Positions 1 to 11,564 are shown, counted from the first letter of the stretch. The stretch is DNA of 64,000 nt from Solenopsis invicta (GCF_016802725.1 NC_052665.1:11476501-11540500); one strand, 5' to 3'. The notes: a model not told the origin generated them from the sequence alone. Numbers and translations are program-made.

Positions 1-313
1 AATTTCCATAGATAATTAGACTGTCATATTTAAAAATTAAAAAACAATATACAGGGCAAGTAAAAATGTGTCGATAGACTACATTTTTAGAAGAATATAA
101 GACCGTAAACTAAACATTTATCAAAAATTTGTCGTATGACAAATATAATACTGGCCTATGAATATTAGTTTATCACGTTTGCTCTTCGTTGTGTCATGAG
201 AGTTTTTGTAATTATTCTGACATATTTCTAATGACTCATTACTTGAGGGAATAATAATTGGACGTTTTACATTTCTTAAAACTTTTAGAAACTTATGAAA
301 CTCGGATAATCAC

Positions 314-424
314 TCGAAAACCTGTTTCCTTTAAAGCAAGTGCCAGTTGAGTGCTGATTGTCGATTTGCCGACGCCGCCTTTTCCAGAAAGTATTAATAG
401 CACGTGCTTTACTCCTTCTAACAT
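314..424 (-). CDS. NUBP2: Cytosolic Fe-S cluster assembly factor NUBP2 homolog, first coding exon (partial gene)
   Basis: The minus strand from the ATG at 424-422 reads MLEGVKHVLLILSGKGGVGK and continues with STISTQLALALKETGFR. This is the deviant Walker A (P-loop, GKGGVGKST) of the Mrp/NBP35 ATPase family. There is no N-terminal cysteine cluster, which points to NUBP2 (Cfd1) rather than NUBP1. NUBP2 acts with NUBP1 as a cytosolic scaffold for 4Fe-4S clusters. The exon ends at 314 with a plausible donor (CGA|GTGATT), placed where the family continues with V-G-I-L-D. The rest of the gene lies left of the window, and positions 1-313 look like AT-rich intron with no further exon visible. The gene is divergent from CNEP1R1, with 557 bp between start codons. 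The exact donor is inferred; the family call is strong. Confidence 0.9.
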
Positions 425-981
425 CGTGGAAAAATTAATAGTTGATCAACAGTTGAGAGATCAAATTTTGGAAACGGACGCGCGATCGTTTATGAAATGA
501 TAGGGAGCTTTTTATCAAGGCTTTTTAGACGACACATACTATAGTGTTGTGCTCCGATCAGTGAACTATAACTAGAAAGAGATGCACTTTCGATTACAAA
601 ATTCATACCGTAGGAAAGAGACAACGAATATACTGAGTGCAAAAAGTGCAAGTAAAGAGAACAAACATGTCATCGCTCTTCAATAATCGTGCCCTCGGGG
701 CCCCTTGGTAGTCATAAATTTTTGCTCAGGGTTAACGATCTTTAAAATATCTTCTCGCTGGCCGAATTAAAAAACAAAGAGTTTATTTAAAAGAGTTTAT
801 TTTGTTGATTTATTACAGATCAAAAAACTTCGCGAGAAAGCTTTGTGAACTGCATTCGTTACGGCACTGTTTAAGATGCAGTCGATGCAGTGTTTATCTT
901 TCGATTACTGTCCATTATCAAAGTCCTCATAGATTTTCTTCGATCTCGGACAAATGCGTGTCCTTGATATCGTAAAAAATT
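425..981. promoter_or_regulatory. Divergent intergenic region between NUBP2 and CNEP1R1
   Basis: The 557 bp between the two divergent start codons hold both 5' UTRs and presumably one bidirectional promoter. The sequence is somewhat richer in GC than the flanking introns. It contains GGGGCCCCTTGG near 697-708 and a palindromic CGATGCAGTC-type patch near 880. I see no clear TATA box whose spacing I could defend. Promoter function is inferred from gene arrangement alone. Confidence 0.5.
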
Positions 982-3245
982 ATGTCGTTGGATCAGACAG
1001 TATGCGAAGGTAAAGGAAGCATATTAAGGTGACGGATGTTGGCATTGTATTTAAATATAGTGTAGAGATAAATCAATCTGTCATCAACATTTGTATCAAT
1101 TTTCTTTAGTCAATGATCGTTGTTGTTTTTGACTTGTATTAAATGAAAGATTCGAATTTGATCAAATTCAGTTGGCATTAATGACATTCAATCAGTTTTT
1201 AATTGAATGCTTGTCGATCTCTCAAACTAAATCTGCTTTTTGCACTTTCAGATCTGAAAGCTTTTGAGAGGCGACTCACTGAAGTTATCGCTAGCCTGCA
1301 ACCGGCCACCACACGATGGAGAAGTACATTCTTTAAATCTTTTTTTATATAGATTTACAGTATTCGTAATAACAGTGTATATTTACAAAGTATTAACATA
1401 TACCTAGTTTATACTGCTAAATCGATTGATATTCACATCAAACATCGAGTTGGTACAGATTGTTCATTTGATCTAGCCTTGTTTATACTGATTGAGTCAG
1501 TGATTGAGCTTGTGATTACATCACAAAATAAATCAGGTCAGGTTTTTAGTCGAGATAAAGATCAGTATTTATAGTCAGTTTTTTAATTTAAGATGGTCTT
1601 AATTACTGTTATCAACTAATCAGAACTGTAGTATTAGTGTCTTAAGACACTACTTAAGCTGATCTTAAAATAAGAATCGACTATAAATACCAACAAAAAT
1701 TTCATGTTCTGGCCAAGAATACTTTTTTCTGTCACCAGTTTGAGAAATGAGTGTTTCATTATTTATACCTTTTTGATGAGATAATTCTAAGATTTAAAAA
1801 CTCAATTCTGTATTGGAAACTGAAAGTAACAACATGCAATTTAAAACATTGGAAACTGTATGTAAAATGACATATGAAATATTATTTCAACACCAAGCAC
1901 ATTTTAGTATGCTGGGATCTTTTGATATGTGTACCAACTTAATCTGATACTAGCAATCAGGAATATTAGATTAAACCAAGAGTTTATATCTATAAGAGTT
2001 TATACCAAGCAAGTCAAACAATGTGGTAGAATATAGTACTTGGTATGAGTATCAAGAGCTTAGTGTAAACTAGATAATGAGTATAATATAAGAAATATTT
2101 TTTGAATTTTATAGTTTTAATTTTTCTAGATTTTTTAAAAATATCTTTAATTTTCTAAAGATATTTTATCATTATATACACTGAATTATTTTGTTTATTA
2201 AAAGTTTGTTATGTATAGAAAAAAGGATATTCTTGTTTTAAGAATATTTTTATTTTTGAAATGTTAAATATTAAGGGCCAATTTCACAACTACCGATTAA
2301 CTTAACTGACCGATTAAGTGTTAACCGTGATTGGTTATTTCTGGTTAATTCTACTTAACGACAAATACAATTGGTCAATTCCGATAGAATAATCAGCCGA
2401 TAATCATTAAATTAACCGATGGTTGTGAAACTGGCCCTAAGAGTATATAGTGTTAAACTGATATAAAATGTTTAGATGAAAAAATTTTGTATTTTTTTCA
2501 CAAAAAATATATTTTTATTCAATAATAATATAATATAACCGACTCATCTAAAGAGGACCTGAACTTTAGATTAAAACATTGTAAAGAAATTTCAATAAAC
2601 ATTTACCAGTTTCTGTCGATCAAATTCTTTAAAGAAGATTGAATTATATAAAAGCAAGATTATTGTTTCACATATAAACAAGAATATAAACTTTTTGTTT
2701 ACATATGAAACAATAATTGTTAAATATATTAGTTTTAGAATATATTGATTTAAATATAGATAGAAATATGTTAGTAGAATATATTAGTTTTAATTTGATA
2801 CTTATTTTTTTTATGTGTTCTGTAATTTTTTAATATTTTTTAACTTTCCAATTGCTTTAACAATTATTCTTGCAGTGCTGTTGGGTTTAATGTCTATTTG
2901 CACCGCAATTGGGGCTTGGCATTGGTTGACAGATCCCAACACCTCAGCAGTATCTTTCACACAGAGTTTATACAATCATCCATTCTTTACGATGGCTAGT
3001 ATAATATTAGGTAGATATGGAGAAAATTTCCATGTGCAATTCTCACAAGTTAATATTGCAATTCCATTACTAAAAATTATTTTACAGTGATTTTGTTTAT
3101 GATGGGAGTACACAGACGAGTGATAGCACCCAGTATTATAACTCAACGGGCCAGAAGTGTGCTTGGTGACTTCAATATGAGTTGTGACGACACTGGAAAG
3201 TTGATCCTCAAGCCGACAAGACCTCCTCATCCTCATGAGACTTAG
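982..3245 (+). CDS. CNEP1R1: Nuclear envelope phosphatase-regulatory subunit 1 (CNEP1R1/TMEM188) homolog, complete
   Basis: Four exons: 982-1009, 1252-1323, 2876-3010, 3088-3245, with GT-AG introns and compatible phases, giving 130 codons plus TAG. The vertebrate protein has about 125 residues. It starts MSLDQTVCEDLKAFERRLTE. The first hydrophobic segment (about 34-52, MLLGLMSICTAIGAWHWL) and a second one across the exon 3/4 junction (about 70-90) fit a two-pass membrane protein. The C-terminal motif RRVIAPSII and then MSCDDTGKLILKP are family hallmarks. The partner phosphatase CNEP1 (Dullard) dephosphorylates lipin at the nuclear and ER membrane, so this subunit controls lipid synthesis and nuclear membrane growth. 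AATAAA lies at 3274-3279, only 29 bp after the stop. Intron 2 (1.55 kb) carries a MITE; intron 3 is only 77 bp. Confidence 0.96.
2275..2437. mobile_element. MITE with GGGCCA..TTTCACAAC termini, PIF/Harbinger-like
   Basis: Terminal inverted repeats of about 30 bp: the left end begins GGGCCAATTTCACAACTACC. The reverse complement of the right end begins GGGCCAGTTTCACAACCATC. Both ends are flanked by TAA, fitting a 3-bp target duplication. At 163 bp it has no coding capacity. It sits in CNEP1R1 intron 2. The superfamily assignment rests on the TAA duplication only. Confidence 0.75.
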
Positions 3246-4323
3246 AATATTCGTAATATGATAATAATTAACTAATAAAAAGTATTTTCTTTTTGTATTA
3301 CAAAGTTGTTCCAAGAATTATGACGAGCCAACAATTTAGAGCTGTATTTTTTTAAACTTTGAGTTCTAGTGAGTTATACATATGTGATCTCCTTTTCAAT
3401 GCATAATTTAGACGTGAATACGATATGCAACGTGTGCAAGCATATATAAAATTTTGAAATTTTGATTTTTTTTAGAATGTTTTTTAAATGAATGCTCTCT
3501 CGTATGTGATTATATTTGAATACTGACACTTTGATTCTTTAGAACTGTTATTTATAAGATATCGCGATGAAGTGTAAGGAGATTTTAATAAGAGATAGCA
3601 ATAGTTGAAATTTCAAAAATTGTAATTCCAAAAATGTCTGAAAATTTATTTCAAGCGTCATGAGTAAAAACTAAAATATTAACAAAACTTCAGGAGATCA
3701 TAATGATAATTATCTCATCAGATGAGATTTAATTTAAAAAGGTAGTAACTAAAGTCAGGGTTGAACATTTATGCATAAAATATAAACAATGTGCATTACT
3801 TTTGTATAATGTAAATTATATACTATATAACGTGTCATCTAAATAATAATCTATGGATCGTCGAGGATTCATTAGAAATAGTAGAAATTATTTCATTTTT
3901 TAAATATATATTTTTATTTCGTCAACACTAAAGTCATATATTAACAATTTTAGAACTCAATTACTTTTTTCCGTATTGTTTCCAATTTGTATTGTTTACA
4001 GATTTGCATAAACATAACATAAATACGTAAATGTAAATAATTTAAATAGATGTAGTCTTGAAATTTATGGCGCAATCCTGACTGAAGTTTATGAAACTGT
4101 AATTCTCCGAAACCGCAATGTATATAACGATCAAAACATTTATTCGTAGTAATATTTTGCAAATTACAATTTTTACCATTCTCAGTATGCACAGTTTCGC
4201 AATTTGTCTTTTCAAAATAGTTACATGTACAACATTATAATCTATGCGGACTACCGTTCAGTCAAATATTTATGAGGAGTGGTCTCGTCAGTTCTGAAAT
4301 CGTACTAAACTACAGTATGTAAA

Positions 4324-5050
4324 GTCCTTAGACACTTAATATTATTGCACAATATTATACTGATCATTTGGAGGCAATATTGAGGATTTGTTTGTACAAT
4401 ATATTATGCAATTTGTTTCCATTAAATTATGATCTTGTTAATCAGGCATTGATAACTCTTGTCATAAACATTTTGTCAAACGCAATCGCTACATATTTTT
4501 AATAACAATTAGATAAAATCATAGTTAGCCATTAAATTCAGAATTAAAAAAAAAAAAAACTTTGTATTTATGTTAAAACCGTTTTTGTTAAAATATTTGT
4601 AAAATTTTACCTATATTATCATTAAATCCCAAACAATTTATGCTATGATTATTCTTAAATAATTAAAATAATATAGACTGTTTCTTATGCTGATGCTCGA
4701 TCCTCATCATTTTTCGAATTAAGATAGATTACGTGATTAAAAGTATCATTCAAGTTTTATTAATCAATGTTAGTTCTGGTAGCATAATCTATTAATATTA
4801 AAAACAAAGGATCACAAATTGGCAATTGGTACTGAAAATATTATGCAATAGTACCCACAGACAGCCTAATATTTTACAAATTGCACAATATATTTAAAAA
4901 AACTTTTGCTTGACACAATGTATTGCACAGGTCATTAATACAGTCTACAGATGATCAGTAATATTGTGCAATATTAATGAGTATCTAAAAATCATTTATA
5001 TTGAATTCTAAGGAATATTATTGTACAATAATATTGAGTGTCTAGAGACC
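4324..5050. repeat. Inverted-repeat element with nested right ends
   Basis: The left end, TTAGACACTTAATATTATTG from 4328, recurs inverted twice on the right. One copy ends near 4990 (as TTTAGATACTCATTAATATT on the minus strand, continuing into TGATCATCTG opposite left TGATCATTTG). The other ends near 5050 (CTAGACACTCAATATTATTG on the minus strand). Further degenerate GCACAATAT motifs lie between 4850 and 4935. No transposase is visible. It is a non-autonomous foldback element of about 0.7 kb, possibly with one end duplicated. Confidence 0.6.
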
Positions 5051-5526
5051 GCTTAATATATACAATGATAGTTACACAATCTCTCGGAGCACTATCTTCA
5101 ATGCATCTGTCGATGGATTGCGTATTCGAAAAATATTTTGTAAGATGTCCGTAACAATTATAGTAGAGATTCAATGCACAAAGTAAAATGTATAAAATAC
5201 TGCACACCATCATTTTTTCCAAATACGTGTGTACATACGTGTACACCTTGTTGTGAAAGCCTTGGAAAGCCTCGGTTAATGTATCAATTCTAATTTTGTG
5301 ATTATTTCACCAAATAGATTACAAACTGAATGTTTACAAAATGCTTTACTTTTAAGCATTTTACAGTTTTCGTAACAAGAAATTTGATTATATGCGCCGT
5401 TTATATGAGATAGATTGTTGATAGCATACAAAATAAATTGTACATGTCTTACACGAGATGTTTCAAATTTTCCAAATTTGCGACACATTGCAGTGCAAGA
5501 ACATCGTTTTCTCTCATGTCGTTAGA

Positions 5527-5590
5527 ATATACATACGTATGTACATACATACATACATATACATATGTGTGTGTATGTGTATATATACCT
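5527..5590. repeat. TACA/TATG microsatellite
   Basis: A run of alternating TACATA, GTATGT and GTGTGT units forms low-complexity DNA. It creates spurious open frames on the plus strand. Confidence 0.85.
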
Positions 5591-5953
5591 TCTCTTCTGT
5601 AACAATTTATTTCATAAAAATGAATTTGTTAGCCTACTTAGATACTGTACGCAGTTTCGCGAAAAAGGATTAAAAAAAGAATTAGGCAACTCGTCCTCAT
5701 TTAAAGTACAAAATGGAGATTTACAATATACAATAGATTTTTCTTTATCGAGTTTATTCGTATTTGATATATAATGGTATCCATGTAGTTATAAGAATTT
5801 CTTATTTATATAAGTACATGTATAAATAAAAAATTCTTATTTTCTTCCCGAACAAATAATTGTGAACATTACTCTCAAGCAACAGCCTCAATAACTTTCG
5901 TCTCATTCCATCAGTACTTCCCCGTTTCGTTCTTTACGCACATAATCACGGGG

Positions 5954-6001
5954 ATTGTGTGTGTGCATGCGCGCGCGCATGTGTGTGTGTGTGTGTGTGT
6001 A
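5954..6001. repeat. GT/GC microsatellite
   Basis: A (GT)n run is interrupted by GCATGCGCGCGCGC, followed by a pure GT tract ending at about 6001. It abuts ACAGGGTGAATC, which resembles the end of the element at 6674-7133. Confidence 0.85.
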
Positions 6002-6673
6002 CAGGGTGAATCCTAATGGTTGAATCAGGTTTTTGCCCTGAAAGAAAATACTGACTGCAGCAACGTTATTGTGGTTTTAATCAAAATTTAAACACGTATA
6101 TGTCTTTCTTTTTAAATAAATAAAGACAGACACATTTAAGTTTCACTTAAGGGGATCGTAAAGTTTGTCCTGTTTTACTTATTAAATACAATAATTTTCT
6201 GACAACTTTTCACATGTATACTTTTACAGATTTGGAAATTCTATTTCACAATTAAAGTATATGCATTAATACATGTCTGCAGTGTGGACTTTATACAAAG
6301 AATAAAAAAGTTTTTTTAATTTAGATCATTTTTTAAATAAATATGCGTCTAAAGTTGTCAAATCGTGACAATATTTGTTTGATATAAAAGCTCTACAATC
6401 TGTACTTGTGAAATTGGAGTCTCCAGACATGTAAATTACACAAAAACACAACGTCGAGTTTTTAAAATTAGAATATGCAATTAAAAAAAAGGGGGGATTT
6501 TTATTTAAAAGTTTCAATGTGAGCTTTACGAGATTCTGACAATGTTATTTAAGGTCATACTCGTACTATTATGTAATGAGTCATTTAAAACCCTATAATT
6601 GGTGTCTGAAATATTTTTCAAACAAATATATGTTTTTTAAGAAATCAGCCTGATACGGTTGCGCGCGCGCAAC

Positions 6674-7133
6674 ACACATGCATAGGATGAATCATTTAAT
6701 CAATATAGTCAATTTTTTCTAAAATAACTGATAATACAAAGAAATGTTTTAGATAAAAGTGAAACGATTTTGAGGGAGACGTATTTTGGTGACGTTTTTT
6801 TTCTAGTTGGAGGCCCCAAAAAGATGGTCATTGGCATTTTTTTCAATGGATTTGTTTAATTTCTTATATAATCTGTTTACTCTAATTGTTCTGAGTATAA
6901 AAATATCGAAAACTCAATAGTTTACGAGATATTTTATTCATTATTCTGATATATTTTGCCATGAAATATAAAAAACTATTAATTTTTCATGAAAAACAGA
7001 ATAATTCTGATCGGAATCCTTTCCAGTTTGATAACATGTGCCTAGAACACGAACACGAATGTCTTAAAACATTTTTTATCAATAATTTCAGATAAAATTA
7101 ACTGTATTAATTAAAATGATCCATCCTGTGTGT
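6674..7133. repeat. Inverted-repeat element flanked by CA/GT tracts
   Basis: The left end, CACATGCATAGGATGAATCA then TTTAAT, is inverted on the right as ACACAGGATGGATCATTTTA. Both ends merge into CA/GT simple repeats. The interior (460 bp) has no open frame of note. It is likely a non-autonomous element that inserted at, or carried along, dinucleotide repeats. Confidence 0.5.
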
Positions 7134-7335
7134 ATATGTATGTGTGTATATAATGTACATTGAATTTATCAAATGTTCTACAGTACAAAGTTATCGTCGA
7201 CTGTGATCCTTCAAATCGTCGTACAAATCTATTGTACTATGGATCTTTTTCGACGATTTTCACCTTTATCCACGTAAATCGAAGTGATGACTATATAAAC
7301 GTCACGCTTGCTCAAGTGCGTTCCTAGATTTAGCA

Positions 7336-10300
7336 CTAGTGCATGGAAAACAGATCGCCGGCGGAGGGAAGAGGTGCCAGGCCGCCAGTCACATCGGGCA
7401 GTTGTGTTAAATCGGGAAGATTAGAAATGTGAGACTTCACCTCCGACCGAACCGTACACACCTTCTTAAGTTTTTCTTTATAATCCTGCGAACAAAAAAA
7501 AACGATAGTTTTGTATATTGAATCTATGTTAAAGGCTTTCTACAATAAGTTATTAATTAGTATTATAAGTCATCAGAATTGACCAATCAGTCAAACTTGA
7601 GAAAAATATTTGACTGATCAATTTTTGAGGCATATAACTTATCACACCTAATAGCTTATTGTAGAAAACCTAGTAGACATTATTTATGCTATGTAACTAT
7701 TATAAAATTATACTAAATAATTTAGTAAAATTTTGTTACTTTTTCTAAAGTTGTACTAAATTTACAATAAATTCTAAAAGAAAATTCTCTGTAACACAAG
7801 ATGTGATTGTACTTCTAAAGTGCTTTGAGCCTGTTGAAGTAGTTGTCTCTGCGCCAGAGTATAATCCCGCAACATCGTTAGCAGTCTCCTTCTGTCTTCC
7901 ATCTCGGCTTGTAACCGTCCGTTGTAGTCGGCGAGAAGGGCGGCAGCCTCGTTCACTGCCGCGCTCAACTGATCTGCGGCTGTGCGATCAGCAAGATTTG
8001 CGAGCAGTGAAACCTCCGAGACTTCCGGTGGTAAAGACGCGATACGCTCCCTGACACCAGCATCTGAGGACGCGGTGTTTTCCAGATCCTGAAAATCACA
8101 AAAGTTAATCAATGATCTTCCATCTCTCTGGATCTTCTAACGACTTGCCGCGATTCTCTCAGAACTCATCGCGTATATTTAATATAAATATACTTTGCTC
8201 GAGGAAGAGTAAAATACATGGCATATTGCTGCAATGTAATTAATAAAAAAAATCAGTCAAGCAAAAAATTCTGAGAGCAGCAGTGAGAATAATATTCTTT
8301 GTATTAAAAGTAGTTGTATTAAAACAAGTACTGAATCGCTAAAAAAAAACCAGCATTCGCTCGATTTATTTCACGAAAGGAACTTGCGAGAAACCAAAAA
8401 AAGAACATGTAAACATAAATTCTATTTGGAATGAAAGAAAGCGGCAACAAACACAATTAAACAAAGCATATAAAATCGACAGGGTAGATATATTAGAGTT
8501 GTCGAAGCGTTTGCTGATATGTTTCATGGATTCAACATGTATTTTTGTATGAACAAAATATTTTATTGCTAATGATACAAATTCCGCATCATGATTATTC
8601 TTGTTTGTATAACTGATATTAACCATTAAGGCTTTGATGAGCTCCTCGGTTTCTGGTGGATCGCCGCCGGGAGTCCTTGGACTCAGTGTTACATGAAGCT
8701 CTTTGGTGCCGTCCACCTCTATCTCTGTTTCCGATTTTTTTCTCTCCTTCTTGTCTTTCTGCAAACATAAGAAGATTACACATTTGTTTATTGCAATTGA
8801 TTCAGTAAATTTGAAAACAATTTGAGAAGTTGTTTTTTGGTATATTAAAAGAAGTTACATTATTTAGAAAATATATCATGTTATAAAAGTTACATAAGCT
8901 TTCATATAGAGTGACTACACCAGTCAATCAACAAATAAAAACAATAGAATTACATTTTCAAGTAAAAAATATTTCAATCAAATCTATACGAGAATTAGAT
9001 CTAAAAATATTAATTTGCAATTTATTATTATGAAATCTTACTATTTTATTATTTTCCTTAAGCAGTTATTTACTGGTGATTGTTCAGCAACTGGTGCAAC
9101 AACTCTAGCTATGCCATCAGTACCTATTTATATTATTTTCAGACCATGTGAAAACTTTAATTACATATAAACTATTAATTATATATTTATTATTGTTATT
9201 ACTATCACAATTGTTATTACTATACAATATAATTTCAGAGTACGCACCTTTATTTTTTCTACTTCAGTTTTTACTTTCTTTTTTGGTGGTGGTGCAGAGT
9301 CTTTTTCAGATTCCACGAAAGCTGCTTTAAATTCAGCTATCTGTGCTTTATCATAAACCCCTCTCTCCTCCCAAATTTGTAATAACCTATTCAATCGCTC
9401 TCTTGTTTTCTCATCAAAACCCTTCATGTGTTCAAAGGCTTTTGGCAGAACAGTTTCAAATTCTTTTCCAAATTCTGGTCCTTTCTTCTTGCTATTTTGA
9501 ATGACATCATTCGCCAGATACATAAACATCAACTTGCGATTATCCTTCACTGCAAAATGTAGAAAGTATTAAACTTAGGCTAATAACTTCTCCAAAAAAG
9601 TCAGAGTAGTATTTTTTAATCACAAATACACACAAGGATTTCTGTTACTATAATTTGTTTCAATTATAATTATTCAATTTGGATGGATTAAAGTATCTCT
9701 TACATATGTTCTATTTGCTAATTTGCCTCATAGTAAATTCAAGCATTATCATTTCTGTAGTAAATATTAATATATCATCTTGTCATTGGATCTGTTTGTG
9801 TTTGTACTACTTGTACTCAACATCTTTATTTTCTTGCTTTCTACCATTCAAATATATATTTATTTCGTTTTAAGTAAAATCATATTTAGGAGGTTTAAGC
9901 AACACGAACAAATCAATGATCTGCATTTGACCAGATGACAGCAACATTAAATGTTTTCAAAAGTGCCATTTAATATTAAAGTATGAAAATTTAACAAGCA
10001 ATGTTTTTTCCTAATAAATTTCTTTATTCTTGATGTCTTAAAACATAATGACTATCAATGCTTTTAACATTCATTTAAACACAAATTTATGCAAATTTGA
10101 AACATAGAAATAACTTTCCGAACACACACACGTGCAGCAATTCACGGCTCGTCTAATTGGTTCGTAATTTAGAAATTTTTAAGAAACTTTTTTCAGATTT
10201 CATCTGCATCGGGCTCAAAGATGTTTTAATCCGATGGATAAAATAATCTTCGGGACATTTTTTGGAGAGTCATACCTTTGCACATCTCTTTAAACCAGAT

Positions 10301-10426
10301 CTTAACAATAGTCGGGTGATGCTTCCTGTGATGTATCAGCCAGAGTGAGAGTGTCTGGATACTCTGTTGCGATGGATTCAAGTCCATCAGTCGCTTGACT
10401 AGGGCGCTCTCCGTGAACCCTGTCAT
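7336..10426 (-). CDS. RPRD1B: RPRD1A/B (CREPT) homolog, RNA polymerase II CTD-interacting protein, complete
   Basis: Five minus-strand exons in transcript order: 10426-10276, 9549-9248, 8758-8624, 8088-7813, 7485-7336. Phases close exactly to 337 codons plus TAG; human RPRD1B has 326. The protein begins MTGFTESALVKRLMDLNPSQ. The CID domain (about 1-135) includes LSLWLIHHRKH and MYLANDVIQNSKKKGPEF and binds the phosphorylated polymerase II tail. A lysine-rich linker follows (PPPKKKVK, a likely nuclear signal). The C-terminal coiled coil (about 190-300) holds DLENTASSDAGVRERIASLP and ends LPDVTGGLAPLPSAGDLF, the family signature. The paralogue (1A or 1B) is not resolved; insects usually have one. 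The start lies head to head with the LYRIC gene. Intron 4 contains a MITE (7535-7671). Confidence 0.95.
7535..7671. mobile_element. Short foldback MITE in RPRD1 intron 4
   Basis: The left arm GGCTTTCTACAATAAGTTAT pairs with the right arm (GGTTTTCTACAATAAGCTAT on the minus strand). Pairing continues through TATAAGTCAT / GATAAGTTAT and TTGACCAATCAGTCAAA / TTGATCAGTCAAA. Nearly the whole 137 bp can fold on itself. Confidence 0.65.
7690..7770. repeat. TTTAGTAAAATT / TACTAAATT dispersed repeat, copy
   Basis: AT-rich motif with recurring ACTAAATT and TAGTAAAATT words. It resembles the stretches at 50440-50600, 59330-59520 and 61370-61470. Low complexity makes homology uncertain here. Confidence 0.35.
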
Positions 10427-10631
10427 CGCACTACGTCCGCTGCCGTTGGCGGCTTTTGTCGGCGAGGCCTTCGTTAAGGTCTCGATTGTGCCACGGATAG
10501 AATTCACGTCTCTTGATATCACAGTCGTCGTTATCGCGTATACAGAGCGTGGACCAGACAACAGCTGAACCTGAATCAAGCGCAAACGTACGTACATACT
10601 AGTGTTGCCAACTTTAATATTCTAACCTCCA

Positions 10632-10798
10632 TTAGGGCTGGTATTCATAAAGCTTCGTGTCCACGATACTAGAAATCGGCCAGAGAAAGCATTGACCAAT
10701 CGCGTTTGTCATTTCACATAACAGGCAATGCGATTGGTCAATTCCAATGGACTAACCAGTCGGTTTGCTTTAACGAAGATTGATGAAAGAGGTCCTAA
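10632..10798. repeat. Foldback element between RPRD1 and LYRIC
   Basis: The outer ends TTAGGGCTGG and (minus) TTAGGACCTC are weak inverted repeats and both continue to CTTCGT. A strong inner palindrome pairs TTGACCAATCGC with GCGATTGGTCAA around a 25-bp loop. The motif ATTGGTCAATTCC also occurs in the MITE at 2275-2437, so the two may share ancestry. Confidence 0.5.
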
Positions 10799-10930
10799 TT
10801 GACCTCCTATTATGGCTATTATTGGAATGTTGTTTTAGAAACTCTAGTGTGCACCAGTGCGCACTAGTTCAAAAAGTTCGAGAGAATAGAAAACAAACGA
10901 CTTGTAAATAGAGAGAGACTTGACAATATG

Positions 10931-11012
10931 ATCAATCGCATTAATCAATTGGCCGAATTGTTCAAATGCGATTGATTAATTTTCTCTCTGTCCGAGATCT
11001 CGGACCGATCGT
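10931..11012. repeat. Dispersed foldback repeat, copy 1
   Basis: Contains CATTAATCAATTGGCCGAAT and TTGTTCAAATGCGATT, closely matched at 35784-35868 (CATTAATTAATTGGCCGTAT, then TTGTTCAAATGCGATT). AATCGCATT / AATGCGATT forms an inner inverted repeat. Both copies continue into TCCGARATCTYGGAYCGAT. Confidence 0.65.
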
Positions 11013-11025
11013 GTGCATAAGGCTT

Positions 11026-11221
11026 TAAACCAGATTAATGGTGACGTGTAAACTAGATCCAATATACTACGTTTACACGTCACCATTAATCGGGTTTAGA
11101 AACATCCGTAGTTGTAAAACTGGCCAATTACAGTCATGCCCTTCTTCAGAGAAATACTTGTGATTGATCAGTTTTATAATTACCGATGTTATTAAACCCG
11201 ATTAATGGTGACGTGTAAACG
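11026..11221. repeat. Three-armed foldback: inverted pair plus a third copy of a 28-bp arm
   Basis: The arm TAAACCAGATTAATGGTGAC + GTGTAAAC occurs at 11026-11053 and inverted at 11071-11098. It occurs again in the first orientation at 11193-11220, differing by only one base (A/C). The unit 11070-11221 alone looks like a 152-bp MITE with perfect 29-bp ends and flanking TA, suggesting a mariner-type duplication. A second inner inverted repeat (CAGTTTTACAACTACGGATG on the minus strand against CAGTTTTATAATTACCGATG) extends the fold. The extra left arm may be a fragment of another copy. Confidence 0.8.
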
Positions 11222-11564
11222 TATAATAGCTGTCATTAGCCGCGTCAGCGTTCGGTGGTTGCCCGCATGGCAAATGGTGATTCGGCGCGCGTCCGCCAGA
11301 GCACGCATAGCGCTGCATAGCGCATGCCGCGTTGTTGAGCAGATCCGTTCATCACAGTGTTCACACGCCGTCGTGTCAGCCATCTGGTACGTTTGTGTCC
11401 ACGTCGCCGTCACCGTTATCGTCGTCGTTGTCATCGTCACTGTTTCCATACATCGCTCTTCGTGGATACGCGCATAGAGTGTCGTACGGTCGTCATCACA
11501 CTCCTTGTCCCCGTGAACAACATCGCGCGCCGCCGCCGCTGCCGCCGCCGCAACCACCTCCACC

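Larger units (their letters stand above)
3246..7335. other. Intergenic region between CNEP1R1 and RPRD1 (tail to tail)
   Basis: About 4.1 kb lies between the two converging stop codons. I see only short AT-rich open frames with no recognisable protein. It holds the 3' UTRs of both genes, an inverted-repeat element (4324-5050), microsatellites (5527-5590, 5954-6001) and an inverted-repeat-bounded stretch (6674-7133). A small hairpin near 5792-5839 pairs AAGAATTTCTTATTTATA with its near complement. Confidence 0.6.
10427..11564. promoter_or_regulatory. Divergent promoter region between RPRD1 and LYRIC/MTDH, loaded with foldback repeats
   Basis: The divergent start codons are 1138 bp apart. GC content rises beside each gene: about 10400-10570 next to RPRD1 and about 11220-11564 next to LYRIC, probably 5' UTR and core promoter. 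The middle (10630-11221) is three consecutive inverted-repeat elements. The LYRIC leader has GTC-rich and CCG-rich trinucleotide stretches, and its start is in a strong context (CACCATGG). Which side each promoter uses is not decidable from sequence. Confidence 0.5.

Noticed and set aside
3950..4192. 80-codon minus frame
   Set aside because: AT-rich, no domain, no splice partner, and overlaps repeat-like sequence.
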